In this document: positions 9,235-17,314 of the stretch, piece by piece
How the letters are laid out: every line of letters starts with the position of its first letter
Numbering within the stretch: position 1 is the first letter of the stretch
Assembly: GCA_963678395.1 (NCBI GenBank)
Contig: OY782827.1
Span: forward strand, 496,001 to 560,000
DNA: 64,000 nt
Reading direction: 5' to 3'
DNA from: JAAYAE01 sp963678395
Lineage (GTDB): Bacteria > Bacillota > Negativicutes > Acidaminococcales > Acidaminococcaceae
Made by a program: the position numbers and the translations under genes
The notes under the pieces: generated by a model
Told to the model about the DNA's origin: nothing
Databases searched by the model: none
What the model saw: only the letters and a program-made list of their open reading frames with translations

Positions 9235-9858
9235 TTAATTGTGTGAGAGATCATCGGCTAAATCATTACAAATTCGTCCCAACATGCCAGAGGGATCTGT
9301 TTCTTCAGCACGCTCTCGATCGTCTACAAGCATATAGACTTTTTCTCCCTTGTCAGACGAACCAATAAATTCTAAATTAGCCACTGCGTGCCAAGCGGTT
9401 CTAGCTGGGTGATAAATAGTTTGTTCGGTGGGAACGGTTATTATGGTATCTTTACCGCGTCTGTTCTCAATGACAATTTTTTGGTAAACAGTACGAGTTT
9501 CATAATAAGCTTCTTTTTGTTCACTCCATTTGCCTAGGGCATGAATGATTGGTTGAATAGTAAGGAAGTTCTTGTGAAGCGCAATGTTTTCGTTGCTTTC
9601 TTCTGCGTTGGTAAAAATTTTAATTTGACGTTTCTCAAAAGCCTGCCTTAAAGCCATTTCAACCTTTTTTTGTGAAAAAGGAGCGGTAATATAACCATAA
9701 ATATGAGGGGGATTGGTTTTTATATCGTTGATAAGTATATTATGAACAACGGAAAAATCAAAGTCATTAGATTTCCATTTATTTTTTTCATCGCCTGCTA
9801 TAGTTGGCAAAGCAAAAAGCAAAAGCAACATCATTAGCATAGAAAATATTTTTTTCAT
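9235..9858 (-). CDS. Secreted protein of unknown function
   Basis: This 207-residue protein has a clear Sec signal peptide (MKKIF, then a Leu/Met-rich core, then LPTIAG with cleavage near residue 22). No lipobox Cys is present, so in a diderm it should be periplasmic. The mature part has an early segment with YGYITAPFSQKKVEMALRQAF and later alternating polar/hydrophobic strands; there is no recognisable catalytic motif and no cysteine apart from one near the C-terminus. I do not recognise the family. It is the last of three closely spaced minus-strand genes (dtxR-type regulator, crcB, this), 14 bases after crcB, and ends in a strong terminator, so it may be co-transcribed with crcB. Confidence 0.75.
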   Translation of the reverse strand: MKKIFSMLMMLLLLFALPTIAGDEKNKWKSNDFDFSVVHNILINDIKTNPPHIYGYITAPFSQKKVEMALRQAFEKRQIKIFTNAEESNENIALHKNFLTIQPIIHALGKWSEQKEAYYETRTVYQKIVIENRRGKDTIITVPTEQTIYHPARTAWHAVANLEFIGSSDKGEKVYMLVDDRERAEETDPSGMLGRICNDLADDLSHN

Positions 9859-9872
9859 ACTGTCACCATCCT

Positions 9873-10242
9873 TTAAGCCCCCAGGCGCATGCCAATTGCA
9901 ATAAAGGCTAAACCACCAATAAGGCTAAGAGCAATATTTATAAAACCAAATACCGTATTATTTAGCAAAAGCTCAAAAGTTTCTAGGCTGAAAGTTGAAA
10001 AGGTAGTAAGGCCGCCCAAAAGACCGGTAATTAAAAATAGCTTTATTAGGTAAGGGCATTTCCGGATGGCGTAAGCAAAAAGCTGCCGTTAAGCCTAAAA
10101 GCAAGCAACCGGCCATATTAACAGTTAAAGTTCCATAAGGAAAGGCAACGCCTAATTTAGAGTGTATGCTGACAGAGACGTAGTATCGTAACGTTGCTCC
10201 TAAAGCTCCGCCACAAGCAACCGCTAAGGTTTCAATTATCAT
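9873..10242 (-). pseudogene. crcB: Fluoride channel CrcB/FluC, frameshifted
   Basis: CrcB/FluC proteins are small dual-topology fluoride channels of about 125 residues. The N-terminal half has the family pattern GGALGATLRYYVS...GTLTVNMAGCLLLGL and reads to HPEMPLPNK. One surplus base (or two missing) at the AAA/TTT run at 10042-10045 then throws the frame. In the next frame the family core continues as LFLITGLLGG, the hallmark TTFSTFS and a final helix ending MRLGA at 9873. Repaired, the product is 122 residues, exactly family length. The ATG overlaps the stop codon of the upstream DtxR-type regulator (TAATG). It is either a recent pseudogene or a sequencing error. No fluoride riboswitch was recognised upstream. 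Confidence 0.88.
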
Positions 10243-10604
10243 TATTTGCCCACCGTTGTTTTAATAGCCTCAAATGTTTCAGGACTAATAATATGTTCTA
10301 TGCGGCAAGCATCTTTTTCAGCAATTTCAGCACTTACACCCAATTTTTCTAAATGTTTCGTTATAATTAGATGTCTTTCCAAGACCCCTCTAGCTTTATT
10401 TAAACCTGATTCCGTAAGAGTAATACTACCATTTGGTTCCATGCGAATAAGATTTTCTTTTTTTAGGATACTCATAGCGCGGCTCACACTGGCTTTTGTA
10501 AATTCAAAAGCATTTGCTATATCAATGGAACGAACAGTGCCATTTTTCTTTTGCAGCACAAGAATCATTTCCAGATAATTCTCGCCGGATTCTTGTAAAA
10601 TCAT
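10242..10604 (-). CDS. DtxR/MntR-family metal-dependent regulator
   Basis: This 120-residue protein is a short DtxR/MntR-type repressor. It has a winged helix-turn-helix at residues 5-70 (SGENYLEMILVLQ, RSIDIANAFEFTKASVSRAM), then the dimerisation and metal-binding segment HLIITKHLEKLG...DACRIEHIISPETF, with the His, Cys and Glu ligands expected for Mn or Fe. The SH3 domain is absent, as in MntR. AGGAGG lies 11 bases before the ATG. It is transcribed divergently from feoA-feoB, so an iron-responsive repressor acting on feoAB is the simplest guess, although a manganese role is equally possible (mntP is elsewhere in the window). The inverted repeat TATAAT-N12-ATTATA in its own promoter region could be an operator. 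Confidence 0.88.
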   Translation of the reverse strand: MILQESGENYLEMILVLQKKNGTVRSIDIANAFEFTKASVSRAMSILKKENLIRMEPNGSITLTESGLNKARGVLERHLIITKHLEKLGVSAEIAEKDACRIEHIISPETFEAIKTTVGK

Positions 10605-10649
10605 AAATGCTATACCTCCTATGAAAATAAATAGAGTATAATTAACATA

Positions 10650-10678
10650 ATTTTATTATATTCTACAATGAAATGCAA
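10650..10678 (-). promoter_or_regulatory. Promoter of the DtxR-family gene
   Basis: On the minus strand there is TTGCAT, a 17-base spacer and TAAAAT, about 45 bases upstream of the start codon. It overlaps an imperfect A/T-rich inverted repeat that may be an autoregulatory operator. Confidence 0.5.
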
Positions 10679-10705
10679 TTACTCACAAGTTATTTTCTTA
10701 AACCA

Positions 10706-10735
10706 TTGACAAGAAGAGCCATATAATGGTAAAAT
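10706..10735 (+). promoter_or_regulatory. Promoter and leader of feoAB
   Basis: TTGACA, an 18-base spacer and an extended -10 (TGG then TAAAAT) give a strong promoter. The roughly 68-base leader that follows contains the perfect hairpin GTTAGC-TGAA-GCTAAC at 10747-10762 and a C/G-rich segment before the ribosome-binding site. I cannot match it to a known riboswitch. Confidence 0.7.
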
Positions 10736-10810
10736 TTTCCTGCTAGGTTAGCTGAAGCTAACACCCTTAGTAGAGAAAAGGTCAAGGGGTAAGCTGGAGG
10801 TCGTAAAGTG

Positions 10811-11029
10811 ATGAATTTAAAAGAAGTTGCTGTGGGACAGACCGTTACAGTAGTTAAAATAGAAGTAACCGGTGCAAGAAAGCGCAGAATTATGGATATG
10901 GGTATTACAAAAGGCACTGCTATTTTTGTACGCAAAATAGCCCCTTTAGGTGATCCAATAGAACTTAAAGTTAGAGATTATGAATTGTTTCTTCGCAAAG
11001 AAGATGCTGAAAAAATTCTTGTTGAGTAG
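10811..11029 (+). CDS. feoA: Ferrous iron transport protein A
   Basis: This 72-residue SH3-like protein is FeoA, a cytosolic partner of the iron transporter FeoB. It shows the pattern LKEVAVGQTVTVVKI...RRIMDMGITKGTAIFVRKIAPLGDPIELKVRDYELFLRK, which is diagnostic of the family. TGGAGGT 9 bases upstream selects the ATG at 10811 rather than the GTG three bases earlier. feoB follows after 67 bases with its own ribosome-binding site, and no terminator lies between, so the two form an operon. The divergent DtxR-type gene is the likely iron sensor for this promoter. Confidence 0.95.
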   Translation: MNLKEVAVGQTVTVVKIEVTGARKRRIMDMGITKGTAIFVRKIAPLGDPIELKVRDYELFLRKEDAEKILVE

Positions 11030-11096
11030 AACTCTGACAAGGATTTTATTTTTTGTTACGATACCTATTTTAATATGACGGAGGAGATAACACATC

Positions 11097-13112
11097 ATGA
11101 TAACAGTACTTGCCTTGGTAGGAAATCCTAATTGTGGTAAAACTACCATGTTTAATAACTTAACAGGTAGTGACCAGTCTGTAGGTAATTGGCCGGGGGT
11201 AACTGTTGCTAAAAAGGGTGGAATGCTTTTAAACCATCCTGATTGTGAGGTAGTTGATTTACCTGGTATTTATTCTTTGTCACCATATACATTAGAGGAG
11301 GTAGTAACTAGAGATTTTTTGGTTAATGAGCATCCTAGCGTGATTATTAACATAGTGGATGCCTCAAATTTAGAGCGTAATCTTTATTTAACGACTCAAT
11401 TATTGGAGTTAGAAATACCTGTAATATTGGCGCTAAATATGATGGACGTTGTAAATGCCAATGGTGATGAAATTGATATAGCACGGTTAGCTAAAGAACT
11501 TAACTGCAAAGTGGTACCTGTAGCTGCTATTAATGGAGAAGGTGTAGATGAATTAATTAAGCTTGCAGTAGAAGCTGCCAACGAAAAAGTGCCTAATCAA
11601 GCACTACCTATATTTAATGATATGGAAGAGATTGCTGTGCGTGGTATTGAACGCTTGTTACCTGATAGAGAGTCCACTCAGTTGAAACGCTGGCTTGCTA
11701 TTAAAATTTTTGAACGAGATCCCAAAGTGTTTGAGCAGATAAAGATAAGCAGTAATTTATTAGCTCGCATGGATGCATTACGTAATGGGTGTGAAAAGGC
11801 AGAGGAAGATGATGCTGAAAGTATTGTTATAAATGCTAGATATCGCTATATTACTAATACTTTACGAGATTGTATAAATAAGAAATTGCAGACATGGGAA
11901 CTTAGCGCTTCTGATAAAATCGACAATATAGTAACGAACAGGGTGCTTGCGTTGCCAATTTTCTTTATTATTATGTGGGCAGTTTACTATATTGCTATTC
12001 AAACTTTAGGTAGCATGTCTGTTGAGAGTATGCAAGCAGTGTTTGGTTTTATTAGCGAACAGCTAACCAACCTAATGGTTATTGGTGGGGTATCTCTTAC
12101 CATACAAAGTCTTATCGTAGATGGCGTTATTGGTGGCGTAGGGGCAGTGCTGGGGTTTGTGCCTCAGATTGCAATTTTATTTTTATTTCTTTCGTTTTTA
12201 GAGGATTGTGGTTATATGTCCAGGGCTGCTTTCATTATGGATAGAGCTTTTCGCCAATTCGGATTATCAGGAAAATCGTTTATTCCTATGTTGGTGGGGA
12301 CGGGATGCTCTGTGCCTGGCATTATGGCGACTAGAACTATTGAAAATGAAAAAGATCGCAGACTGACTATTATGTTGACGCCTTTTATTCCCTGTAGTGC
12401 TAAAATACCTGTATTTGTCCTATTTGCGGCTTCACTATTCCCAGAGCATAGCTGGGTGGGACCATCTATGTATTTTTGGGGCATAATAATGGTGGTTATT
12501 TCTGGCATGCTTTTGAAAAGAACAGCACCTTTTGCTGGTGAACCAGCACCTTTTGTTATGGAAATGCCGGCTTATCATATGCCAGGTTTGAGGACGGTTC
12601 TGAAACATACTTGGGAGCAGGTCAAGTCTTTTATTCTAAAAGCTGGTACTATCGTGTTTGCTGCCTCGGTTCTAGTTTGGTTCTTGCAAAGCTTTAATAC
12701 GTCTTTGGTTTTGGTAGAACCTACAAAGAGTATGTTGGCAGATATAGGACATTTTTTAGCCCCTGTTTTTTTACCTCAGGGCTTCGGCAATTGGCAAGCT
12801 GCATTTGCTGCAATTACAGGTTTCTTAGCTAAGGAAGCAATAGTTTCCACCTTTGCTATTTTGGCCGGTAGCGTTGGTGATGCTGGTAGTAAAGCAGACC
12901 TTGTTCTTACGTTACAAAAAATATTTACTCCTGCTAGTGCATACGCATTTATGATTTTCACCCTTTTAGCCGCACCGTGTTGTGCGGCTGTAGGAGCAAT
13001 CAGAAGTGAGATGGGTAGCTGGAAGTGGACCTTATTTGCGGTGGGTTATCAAACAGGATTGGCTTATTTACTGGCTGCAATAATTTATCAAGTTGGTTCC
13101 AGACTACAATAA
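11097..13112 (+). CDS. feoB: Ferrous iron transport protein B
   Basis: FeoB is the inner-membrane Fe(II) importer with an N-terminal GTPase. The 671-residue protein has G1 GNPNCGKTT (residues 8-16), the switch region GNWPGVTVAKKGG, G3 DLPG, G4 NMMD, a helical GDI domain (about 165-270) and then the membrane part (about 275-665) with two Gate segments. These include the conserved LVGTGCSVPG and, in the second half, LLAAPCCAAVG. A good GGAGGAGA site precedes the ATG. With FeoA it supplies ferrous iron to an anaerobe rich in Fe-S enzymes (several radical-SAM proteins, the activase and superoxide reductase are in this window). The gene ends at a strong bidirectional terminator. Confidence 0.98.
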   Translation: MITVLALVGNPNCGKTTMFNNLTGSDQSVGNWPGVTVAKKGGMLLNHPDCEVVDLPGIYSLSPYTLEEVVTRDFLVNEHPSVIINIVDASNLERNLYLTTQLLELEIPVILALNMMDVVNANGDEIDIARLAKELNCKVVPVAAINGEGVDELIKLAVEAANEKVPNQALPIFNDMEEIAVRGIERLLPDRESTQLKRWLAIKIFERDPKVFEQIKISSNLLARMDALRNGCEKAEEDDAESIVINARYRYITNTLRDCINKKLQTWELSASDKIDNIVTNRVLALPIFFIIMWAVYYIAIQTLGSMSVESMQAVFGFISEQLTNLMVIGGVSLTIQSLIVDGVIGGVGAVLGFVPQIAILFLFLSFLEDCGYMSRAAFIMDRAFRQFGLSGKSFIPMLVGTGCSVPGIMATRTIENEKDRRLTIMLTPFIPCSAKIPVFVLFAASLFPEHSWVGPSMYFWGIIMVVISGMLLKRTAPFAGEPAPFVMEMPAYHMPGLRTVLKHTWEQVKSFILKAGTIVFAASVLVWFLQSFNTSLVLVEPTKSMLADIGHFLAPVFLPQGFGNWQAAFAAITGFLAKEAIVSTFAILAGSVGDAGSKADLVLTLQKIFTPASAYAFMIFTLLAAPCCAAVGAIRSEMGSWKWTLFAVGYQTGLAYLLAAIIYQVGSRLQ

Positions 13113-13120
13113 AAACACAA

Positions 13121-13160
13121 AAAATACGGACAAGACGATTAAAGTCTTGTCCGTATTTTT
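13121..13160. terminator. Bidirectional terminator between feoB and the GabR-like gene
   Basis: A 16-bp perfect stem (AAAATACGGACAAGAC with its complement) and 7-base loop have A and T tracts on either side. It overlaps the stop codon of the minus-strand gene. Confidence 0.9.
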
Positions 13161-14517
13161 AATTGTCTAAAGCTTCTTTTAGTGTTTTTACTCCAGCTTC
13201 AATATCATAGGCGGCAATACCGGCAAAGGAGAGTAGAATTTCAGGATAAGGCGTAGTATTTGTGTTAACGGGTATAATTTTAACGCCTTTTTTAAGTGCT
13301 TTGCCAGCGATTGTTTTAGAAGTGCAGGAATAGTGGAGTGACACGCGTAGGTGCAACCCAGAAGCATAATCTAAAATAGTGATTTTTTCTGTGAAAATTT
13401 TAAGTAAAGCGGCACGCAATAAGTCGTTTTTTTTGCTGTATAGTTTGCGCAATTTTTTTACATGTCGTTGTAAATGCCCTTGTGCAATAAATTCTGCCAA
13501 AGCTAATTGTTCAATGGTGGAAGATGTTTGATTATAGAGATTTGCTGAGGCATAATAAGCCGGTAATAAGTTTTGTGGTAGAACCATATAGCTGATACGT
13601 AAAGAGGGAATAAGCGACCGCGAAAAAGAACCTAAATAAACAATTCTTTCCCCGTTAGCCATGCCCTGCAGAGAGGCCACTGGGCGGGAAAAATAACGAA
13701 ATTCTCCATTATAATCATCTTCTAATATGTAGCCGCCGGTTAGAGATGACCAAGCCAAAAGGTTACGACGCTCGTCAGCTGAGAGAGCATTGCCTTTATA
13801 AGGATTGGAAGGACTAACTAAAAGCAGCGATGGCAATGCGGAATTAATGTTTTCAGCATCGAATTTGGTTATCAACCAGCCGTGATCAGTAAAAGTTTTC
13901 TCAGCTTGAGGAAAACCGGGAGCCTCTAAGGCAACGACTTTTTTTTGCAAGGGTAAAAGATTTAATAAAACAGCTAAAAGGCTTTGAATGCCGGCACCTA
14001 CAATTATTTGTTCAGGAGTGCACACTACGCCGCGGGCTGTATAACTATATTGGGCTAATGTTTTGCGTAAAGCAAATTCTCCTTGTGCTTCACCATAGCT
14101 GGTAATGGCTGCTGGGTCATGTAAAGTTTTGTTTATACAACGTCGCCACAGTGCAGAATCAAAGGTAGAGCTATCAATGTAATTATTGGAAAAATTATAG
14201 CGAATAGGCCTACTCGGTGCAGCTTTCTTTGCGGAAGAAGGGGCGTTTGGCGACCTAAAGGGGAGAAGCAAGGGACATACTTGATAACCGCTTTGAGGAC
14301 GACTTATGAGGTAGCCCTCGGAAACTAAGATGTTGTAAGCTGTTTCAACAGTTGTACGGCTGAGGTTTAGGTCGGCAGATAACTTCCTTATAGAAGGAAG
14401 TTTGTTTTTTGCTTGCAAATGGCCTAGCCGTATTTCATTCTTGAAATAATCCGCTAGTTGCTTATATACAGGCATTCCTTTGTTTTTTTTATTGTAATTA
14501 ATAGCAGAAGTAAGCAT
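13159..14517 (-). CDS. MocR/GabR-family regulator with the PLP lysine replaced
   Basis: This 452-residue protein has an N-terminal GntR winged helix (residues 17-85: YKQLADYFKNEI, LPSIRKLSADLNLSRTTVETAYNILVSEGYL), a linker, and a fold-type I aminotransferase-like domain (about 110-450). This is the MocR/PdxR/GabR plan. The block YLGSFSRSLIPSLRISYMVLP corresponds to the GabR segment that carries the lysine forming the Schiff base with PLP, but the lysine is Arg here (CGG codon). Another cofactor-side block reads SPSNPYKGNAL and EDDYNGEFRY. The protein may therefore bind PLP non-covalently, bind another ligand, or act without PLP. It is monocistronic, and no target operon is evident next to it; pyridoxal and amino-acid genes are not adjacent. 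Confidence 0.92.
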   Translation of the reverse strand: MLTSAINYNKKNKGMPVYKQLADYFKNEIRLGHLQAKNKLPSIRKLSADLNLSRTTVETAYNILVSEGYLISRPQSGYQVCPLLLPFRSPNAPSSAKKAAPSRPIRYNFSNNYIDSSTFDSALWRRCINKTLHDPAAITSYGEAQGEFALRKTLAQYSYTARGVVCTPEQIIVGAGIQSLLAVLLNLLPLQKKVVALEAPGFPQAEKTFTDHGWLITKFDAENINSALPSLLLVSPSNPYKGNALSADERRNLLAWSSLTGGYILEDDYNGEFRYFSRPVASLQGMANGERIVYLGSFSRSLIPSLRISYMVLPQNLLPAYYASANLYNQTSSTIEQLALAEFIAQGHLQRHVKKLRKLYSKKNDLLRAALLKIFTEKITILDYASGLHLRVSLHYSCTSKTIAGKALKKGVKIIPVNTNTTPYPEILLSFAGIAAYDIEAGVKTLKEALDN

Positions 14518-14590
14518 GAGAGTACTTTTTACCTTTCAAAATTCAATTGCTTTCCAAATGTAACTACATTATAACACGGTAAGATAATTA

Positions 14591-14632
14591 AAAAAAACAA
14601 ACTCCGAGAATTTTCTCGGAGTTTGTTTTTTT
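14591..14632 (-). terminator. Terminator of the porin-cbiK operon
   Basis: A stem of more than 15 bp (ACAAACTCCGAGAA with TTCTCGGAGTTTGT) is flanked by A7 and T7 runs, about 80 bases after the cbiK stop codon on the minus strand. Confidence 0.88.
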
Positions 14633-14712
14633 GGGATAATGTAATCTGGAGGATATATAATGTGCCTATAAAGTTTTTGAACGCTGCAACAAAATATAGC
14701 TGACAAATCATT

Positions 14713-15594
14713 TTACTCATCAGTGCTAGCTGTAAGGGCATGCGTTATATAAAGTCCTTGTATAGCTGCATTGCGGCCTAGACCAACCATGTGACCAATG
14801 GTCTTTACACCGATTTTTTCAATTTTTTTCTTCCAAGAATCAGCATTGTTACCATACATATCGTTAATGGCATGGTCACCGGCAACTAGCATTAATGGAT
14901 ACATATGCACCTGTTTATAGCCACGTTCTGCTAAAACAGTTAGAACAGTATTAATGTTGGGAGAGTCAAATTCTTCCACGGTACCTACGATAACAGGAAG
15001 CTGCATAGCATCAAATGCTGCTTGCAAATTGTTATAAGTATTTCCAAAAGATTGATTGTTGTTACGAGGAGAGCCGTGACCCATAAGAATAATACCTTCA
15101 TCTTTTTGCAATAAAGGAAATTGGGTGGCAACAGCAAAAGTTGTAAGAGCATAATCTTCTTTTTTAGAAATTAGTGGTTTACCAACAACAAAACGAGGAA
15201 AATCCTTTTGAAATTTATTAAAAGTTTCCAAAACCTTTTTTTCGTATTCCTCTCCGTGTAATAGGTGAGTTGGCTGTACTAAAATATCTTTATAACCGGA
15301 TTTTTTTAGGTCAGATAAAGTAGTGGGTAAATCTTTAATGTGGATACCGTTTTGAGCATTGCGTTTTATAACAACATAAGAAGTATTGGCATTGAAGAAA
15401 GTACGCATGGGAAAGGCTTTTTTTATAGCGTTTTCAATCCCTCCGAGATCATTGATGCGGGCATCCTGAACAGTAGTACCAAAGCTGACAACAACAATTG
15501 CTTTGGTGTTTTTTTTAGCTGTTTCGGCACCTATAGCTCCGAGACCGACAATACTCAAGGAAGCTTTTAGTACTAGGTTTAAAAATCTTCTCAT
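14713..15594 (-). CDS. cbiK: Exported anaerobic cobaltochelatase CbiK
   Basis: CbiK inserts Co(II) into sirohydrochlorin (or metallates related tetrapyrroles) in the anaerobic cobalamin pathway. The 293-residue protein shows the family elements VVVSFGTTVQDAR, QPTHLLHGEEYE (a predicted metal/catalytic His), LMGHGSP and MLVAGDHAINDMYG (a second His). Unlike cytosolic CbiK it begins with a signal-peptide-like segment (MRRFLNLVLKASLSIVGLGAIGAETA), which suggests a periplasmic form, as known for one of the two Desulfovibrio CbiK proteins. GAGGT lies about 9 bases before the ATG. It follows the SLH porin gene by 66 bases on the same strand with no terminator between, so both are probably expressed from the same leader RNA. 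A periplasmic chelatase might bind or carry cobalt or haem instead of acting in synthesis. Confidence 0.9.
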   Translation of the reverse strand: MRRFLNLVLKASLSIVGLGAIGAETAKKNTKAIVVVSFGTTVQDARINDLGGIENAIKKAFPMRTFFNANTSYVVIKRNAQNGIHIKDLPTTLSDLKKSGYKDILVQPTHLLHGEEYEKKVLETFNKFQKDFPRFVVGKPLISKKEDYALTTFAVATQFPLLQKDEGIILMGHGSPRNNNQSFGNTYNNLQAAFDAMQLPVIVGTVEEFDSPNINTVLTVLAERGYKQVHMYPLMLVAGDHAINDMYGNNADSWKKKIEKIGVKTIGHMVGLGRNAAIQGLYITHALTASTDE

Positions 15595-15660
15595 ATGTTA
15601 ATACCTCGGTTAAATTTTGGTAAAAAATTATTTATAAAAGTAAAAACCAACTATTAAAAG

Positions 15661-16881
15661 TTAGAAAGTAATAGTTATGTCAGACCAAATTCTTTGATCC
15701 TTGCGGCTTTCGCCGCCTTTTTCTTTAGTATCAAAATACTGCAAGGTAGCCACGGTATTTTTCATAATGGTGTAGCCGACACCTACCCCATAGCCTTTAA
15801 ATCCGGTTAGCGCGTCATCAAAAATAGCAGCATCGGTAGTATGGGCGAAGAAGGTGGTGCGTGGTTGATTGTAGTAATTAGCAAACACTGTCATAGAACC
15901 AGGGGCTTGAGGATCTGCCTCACCCCAAGACAAGCCTAAAGCATACCCGGTGCTATCTCCGTCTAGGTTATCAGTGTTGCCTTTTAAATAATCGGCTGTA
16001 AAGCCTATAGTGCCGATTGTGCCGTTTATACCGGCATTCCAAACACTGGGTTTATTTGTATTCCAGTCTGCTTCTAGGTCATCACTTTTCAACCTGTAGT
16101 AGCCGCCATGAATACCTATAGGGTCAACGCTATATTTCATGCTTAGTCCATAGTATTTTGCATCTGTGTCATCAATAAGCTTGCCGTACATAGCAGTACC
16201 GCTGAGCTTGCCCTTGCCTAAATCTAGCTGTATTCCGTTGACGCTGTCGCCATCGGTATCCAAGACTAAACCTTCAGCCATGTAGGCATCGTAGCGGCCG
16301 GCTTTGACACCTACGGCACCAATATTACCTTCTAAATAAGCACGTCTAAAGATATTGTCTTCAGTAGCACCATTATCGTCTCCAAAATTTTCAGTATTTT
16401 CCAACATGCTTGTATAGTGCCAGTTGTCATTGATTTCGCCGGTAAGAGTTAGGCGTGTACGTAGATCTGTTTCAAAACTGCTGGTACCATTTTCACCTAA
16501 GTTTTTTTTGTTATAATGAAAATATCTGTAGCGGGCTTCACCGGTAATCTTTACATTATCCGACTTTTTTTCTAGTTTGGCAACACGCACGCCTAGGGAG
16601 TCCAATTCATCAGAAAACTCACTAACTAATTGGTCGTTAGGATTAATAGCGCCTTTGGCTAGAGCTTTGGCCACTATTTGAGCCATTTCATAACGAGTCA
16701 TTAAATTGTTGCCTTTGAAAGTGCCATCCGGATAACCATCAACCACACCTGCGGAGGCTAATTTAGCCACAGAAGCATAGGCCCAGTGGCCGGCAGGAAC
16801 ATCAGAAAAAGGGTTTGCTGCGAAAGCAGTAGCGCTCACCCCAAGCGCCATAGCTAGTGCTAATACAAGATTTTTTTTCAT
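15661..16881 (-). CDS. OmpM-like outer-membrane porin with SLH domain
   Basis: This 406-residue protein has a signal peptide (MKKNLVLALAMALGVSATAFA), one SLH domain (about 24-75, FSDVPAGHWAYASVAKLASAG and DGYPDGTFKGNNLMTRYEMA), a short coiled coil (about 85-108) and then a beta-barrel of alternating strands ending in ITITF, a typical aromatic C-terminal residue for outer-membrane insertion. This is the OmpM plan of Negativicutes, where the SLH domain holds the outer membrane to polyamine-modified peptidoglycan. AGGTGG precedes the ATG. It is the first gene after the structured RNA at 16926-17116, and cbiK follows it. The context suggests a porin dedicated to cobalt, cobinamide or cobalamin uptake, but a general porin is not excluded. 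The Lys/Orn decarboxylase at 43.5 kb could make the matching polyamine. Confidence 0.93.
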   Translation of the reverse strand: MKKNLVLALAMALGVSATAFAANPFSDVPAGHWAYASVAKLASAGVVDGYPDGTFKGNNLMTRYEMAQIVAKALAKGAINPNDQLVSEFSDELDSLGVRVAKLEKKSDNVKITGEARYRYFHYNKKNLGENGTSSFETDLRTRLTLTGEINDNWHYTSMLENTENFGDDNGATEDNIFRRAYLEGNIGAVGVKAGRYDAYMAEGLVLDTDGDSVNGIQLDLGKGKLSGTAMYGKLIDDTDAKYYGLSMKYSVDPIGIHGGYYRLKSDDLEADWNTNKPSVWNAGINGTIGTIGFTADYLKGNTDNLDGDSTGYALGLSWGEADPQAPGSMTVFANYYNQPRTTFFAHTTDAAIFDDALTGFKGYGVGVGYTIMKNTVATLQYFDTKEKGGESRKDQRIWSDITITF

Positions 16882-16920
16882 AATCCACCTCTCAAATCAT
16901 ATTATAGTATTTATAAAACA

Positions 16921-17116
16921 AAAAAACGCCTTCTCACGAAGACGGTCTTAACCAATGGAAATAAGAGGAAGAACCTCTTTTAGAATCGGTGTATACTGTC
17001 ACTCGCAGTGGTCTGGATAGTGGGGGCAGCGTATTAGCAAGCAATACTGCGGCGGGACCGCGTCGGAAAATACCGAGCTTATCTTTTAATCTAAGAACCC
17101 CTACTATTTTATGTAC
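16921..17116 (-). ncRNA. Structured leader RNA, cobalamin-riboswitch-like
   Basis: Read on the minus strand from a strong promoter, about 190 nt of C/G-rich RNA precede the porin gene. It contains AAGAUAAGCUCGGU...UCCGACGCGGUCCCGCC, which resembles the cobalamin riboswitch core (GGGAA..CGGUG..AAnUCCGGCGCGGUCCCGCC). A following AUCCAGACCACUGC is a weak counterpart of the B12 box. A hairpin CAGUAUU-loop-AAUACGCUG lies between. The RNA ends in an intrinsic terminator (CGUCUUC-GUGA-GAAGGCG plus seven U, 16921-16945) about 40 bases before the porin start codon. Differences from the consensus are clear: GGGAA is AUAA, GUGnAA is GUAUUUU, and the middle domain is short. It may be a variant cobalamin riboswitch, another riboswitch, or a stand-alone 6S-like RNA. 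Confidence 0.5.
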
Positions 17117-17122
17117 AAAAAA

Positions 17123-17150
17123 ATTATAACACATTACCATAGTAAGTCAA
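17123..17150 (-). promoter_or_regulatory. Strong promoter of the structured RNA and porin-cbiK operon
   Basis: On the minus strand there is TTGACT, a 16-base spacer and a perfect TATAAT. The predicted transcription start is near 17116. Confidence 0.8.
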
Positions 17151-17248
17151 GCTAATTAGTAAGTGTTTTTAGAAACAATTAGATGGTATTAAGCAAGGTC
17201 TTGTCTTGAGTTTGCTTTACATAACTAAACAAGTAAGCAGCGTTACCC

Positions 17249-17277
17249 TTGTTTTTATTTTATAAAATCTGTATAAT
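17249..17277 (+). promoter_or_regulatory. Promoter of the secreted 321-residue protein
   Basis: TTGTTT, a 17-base spacer and TATAAT end 37 bases before the chosen start codon. Confidence 0.65.
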
Positions 17278-17314
17278 TAATTGATATCTATTTTGTATGG
17301 CGGAGGTTAGCAAT

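Noticed and set aside
14529..14741. Minus-strand open frame between the GabR-like gene and cbiK
   Set aside because: It covers the cbiK terminator hairpin and has no ribosome-binding site or coding pattern.
16934..17140. Minus-strand open frame of 68 codons across the structured RNA
   Set aside because: It overlaps the predicted promoter and terminator of the RNA, and the C/G-rich pattern is explained by RNA structure, not by codons.
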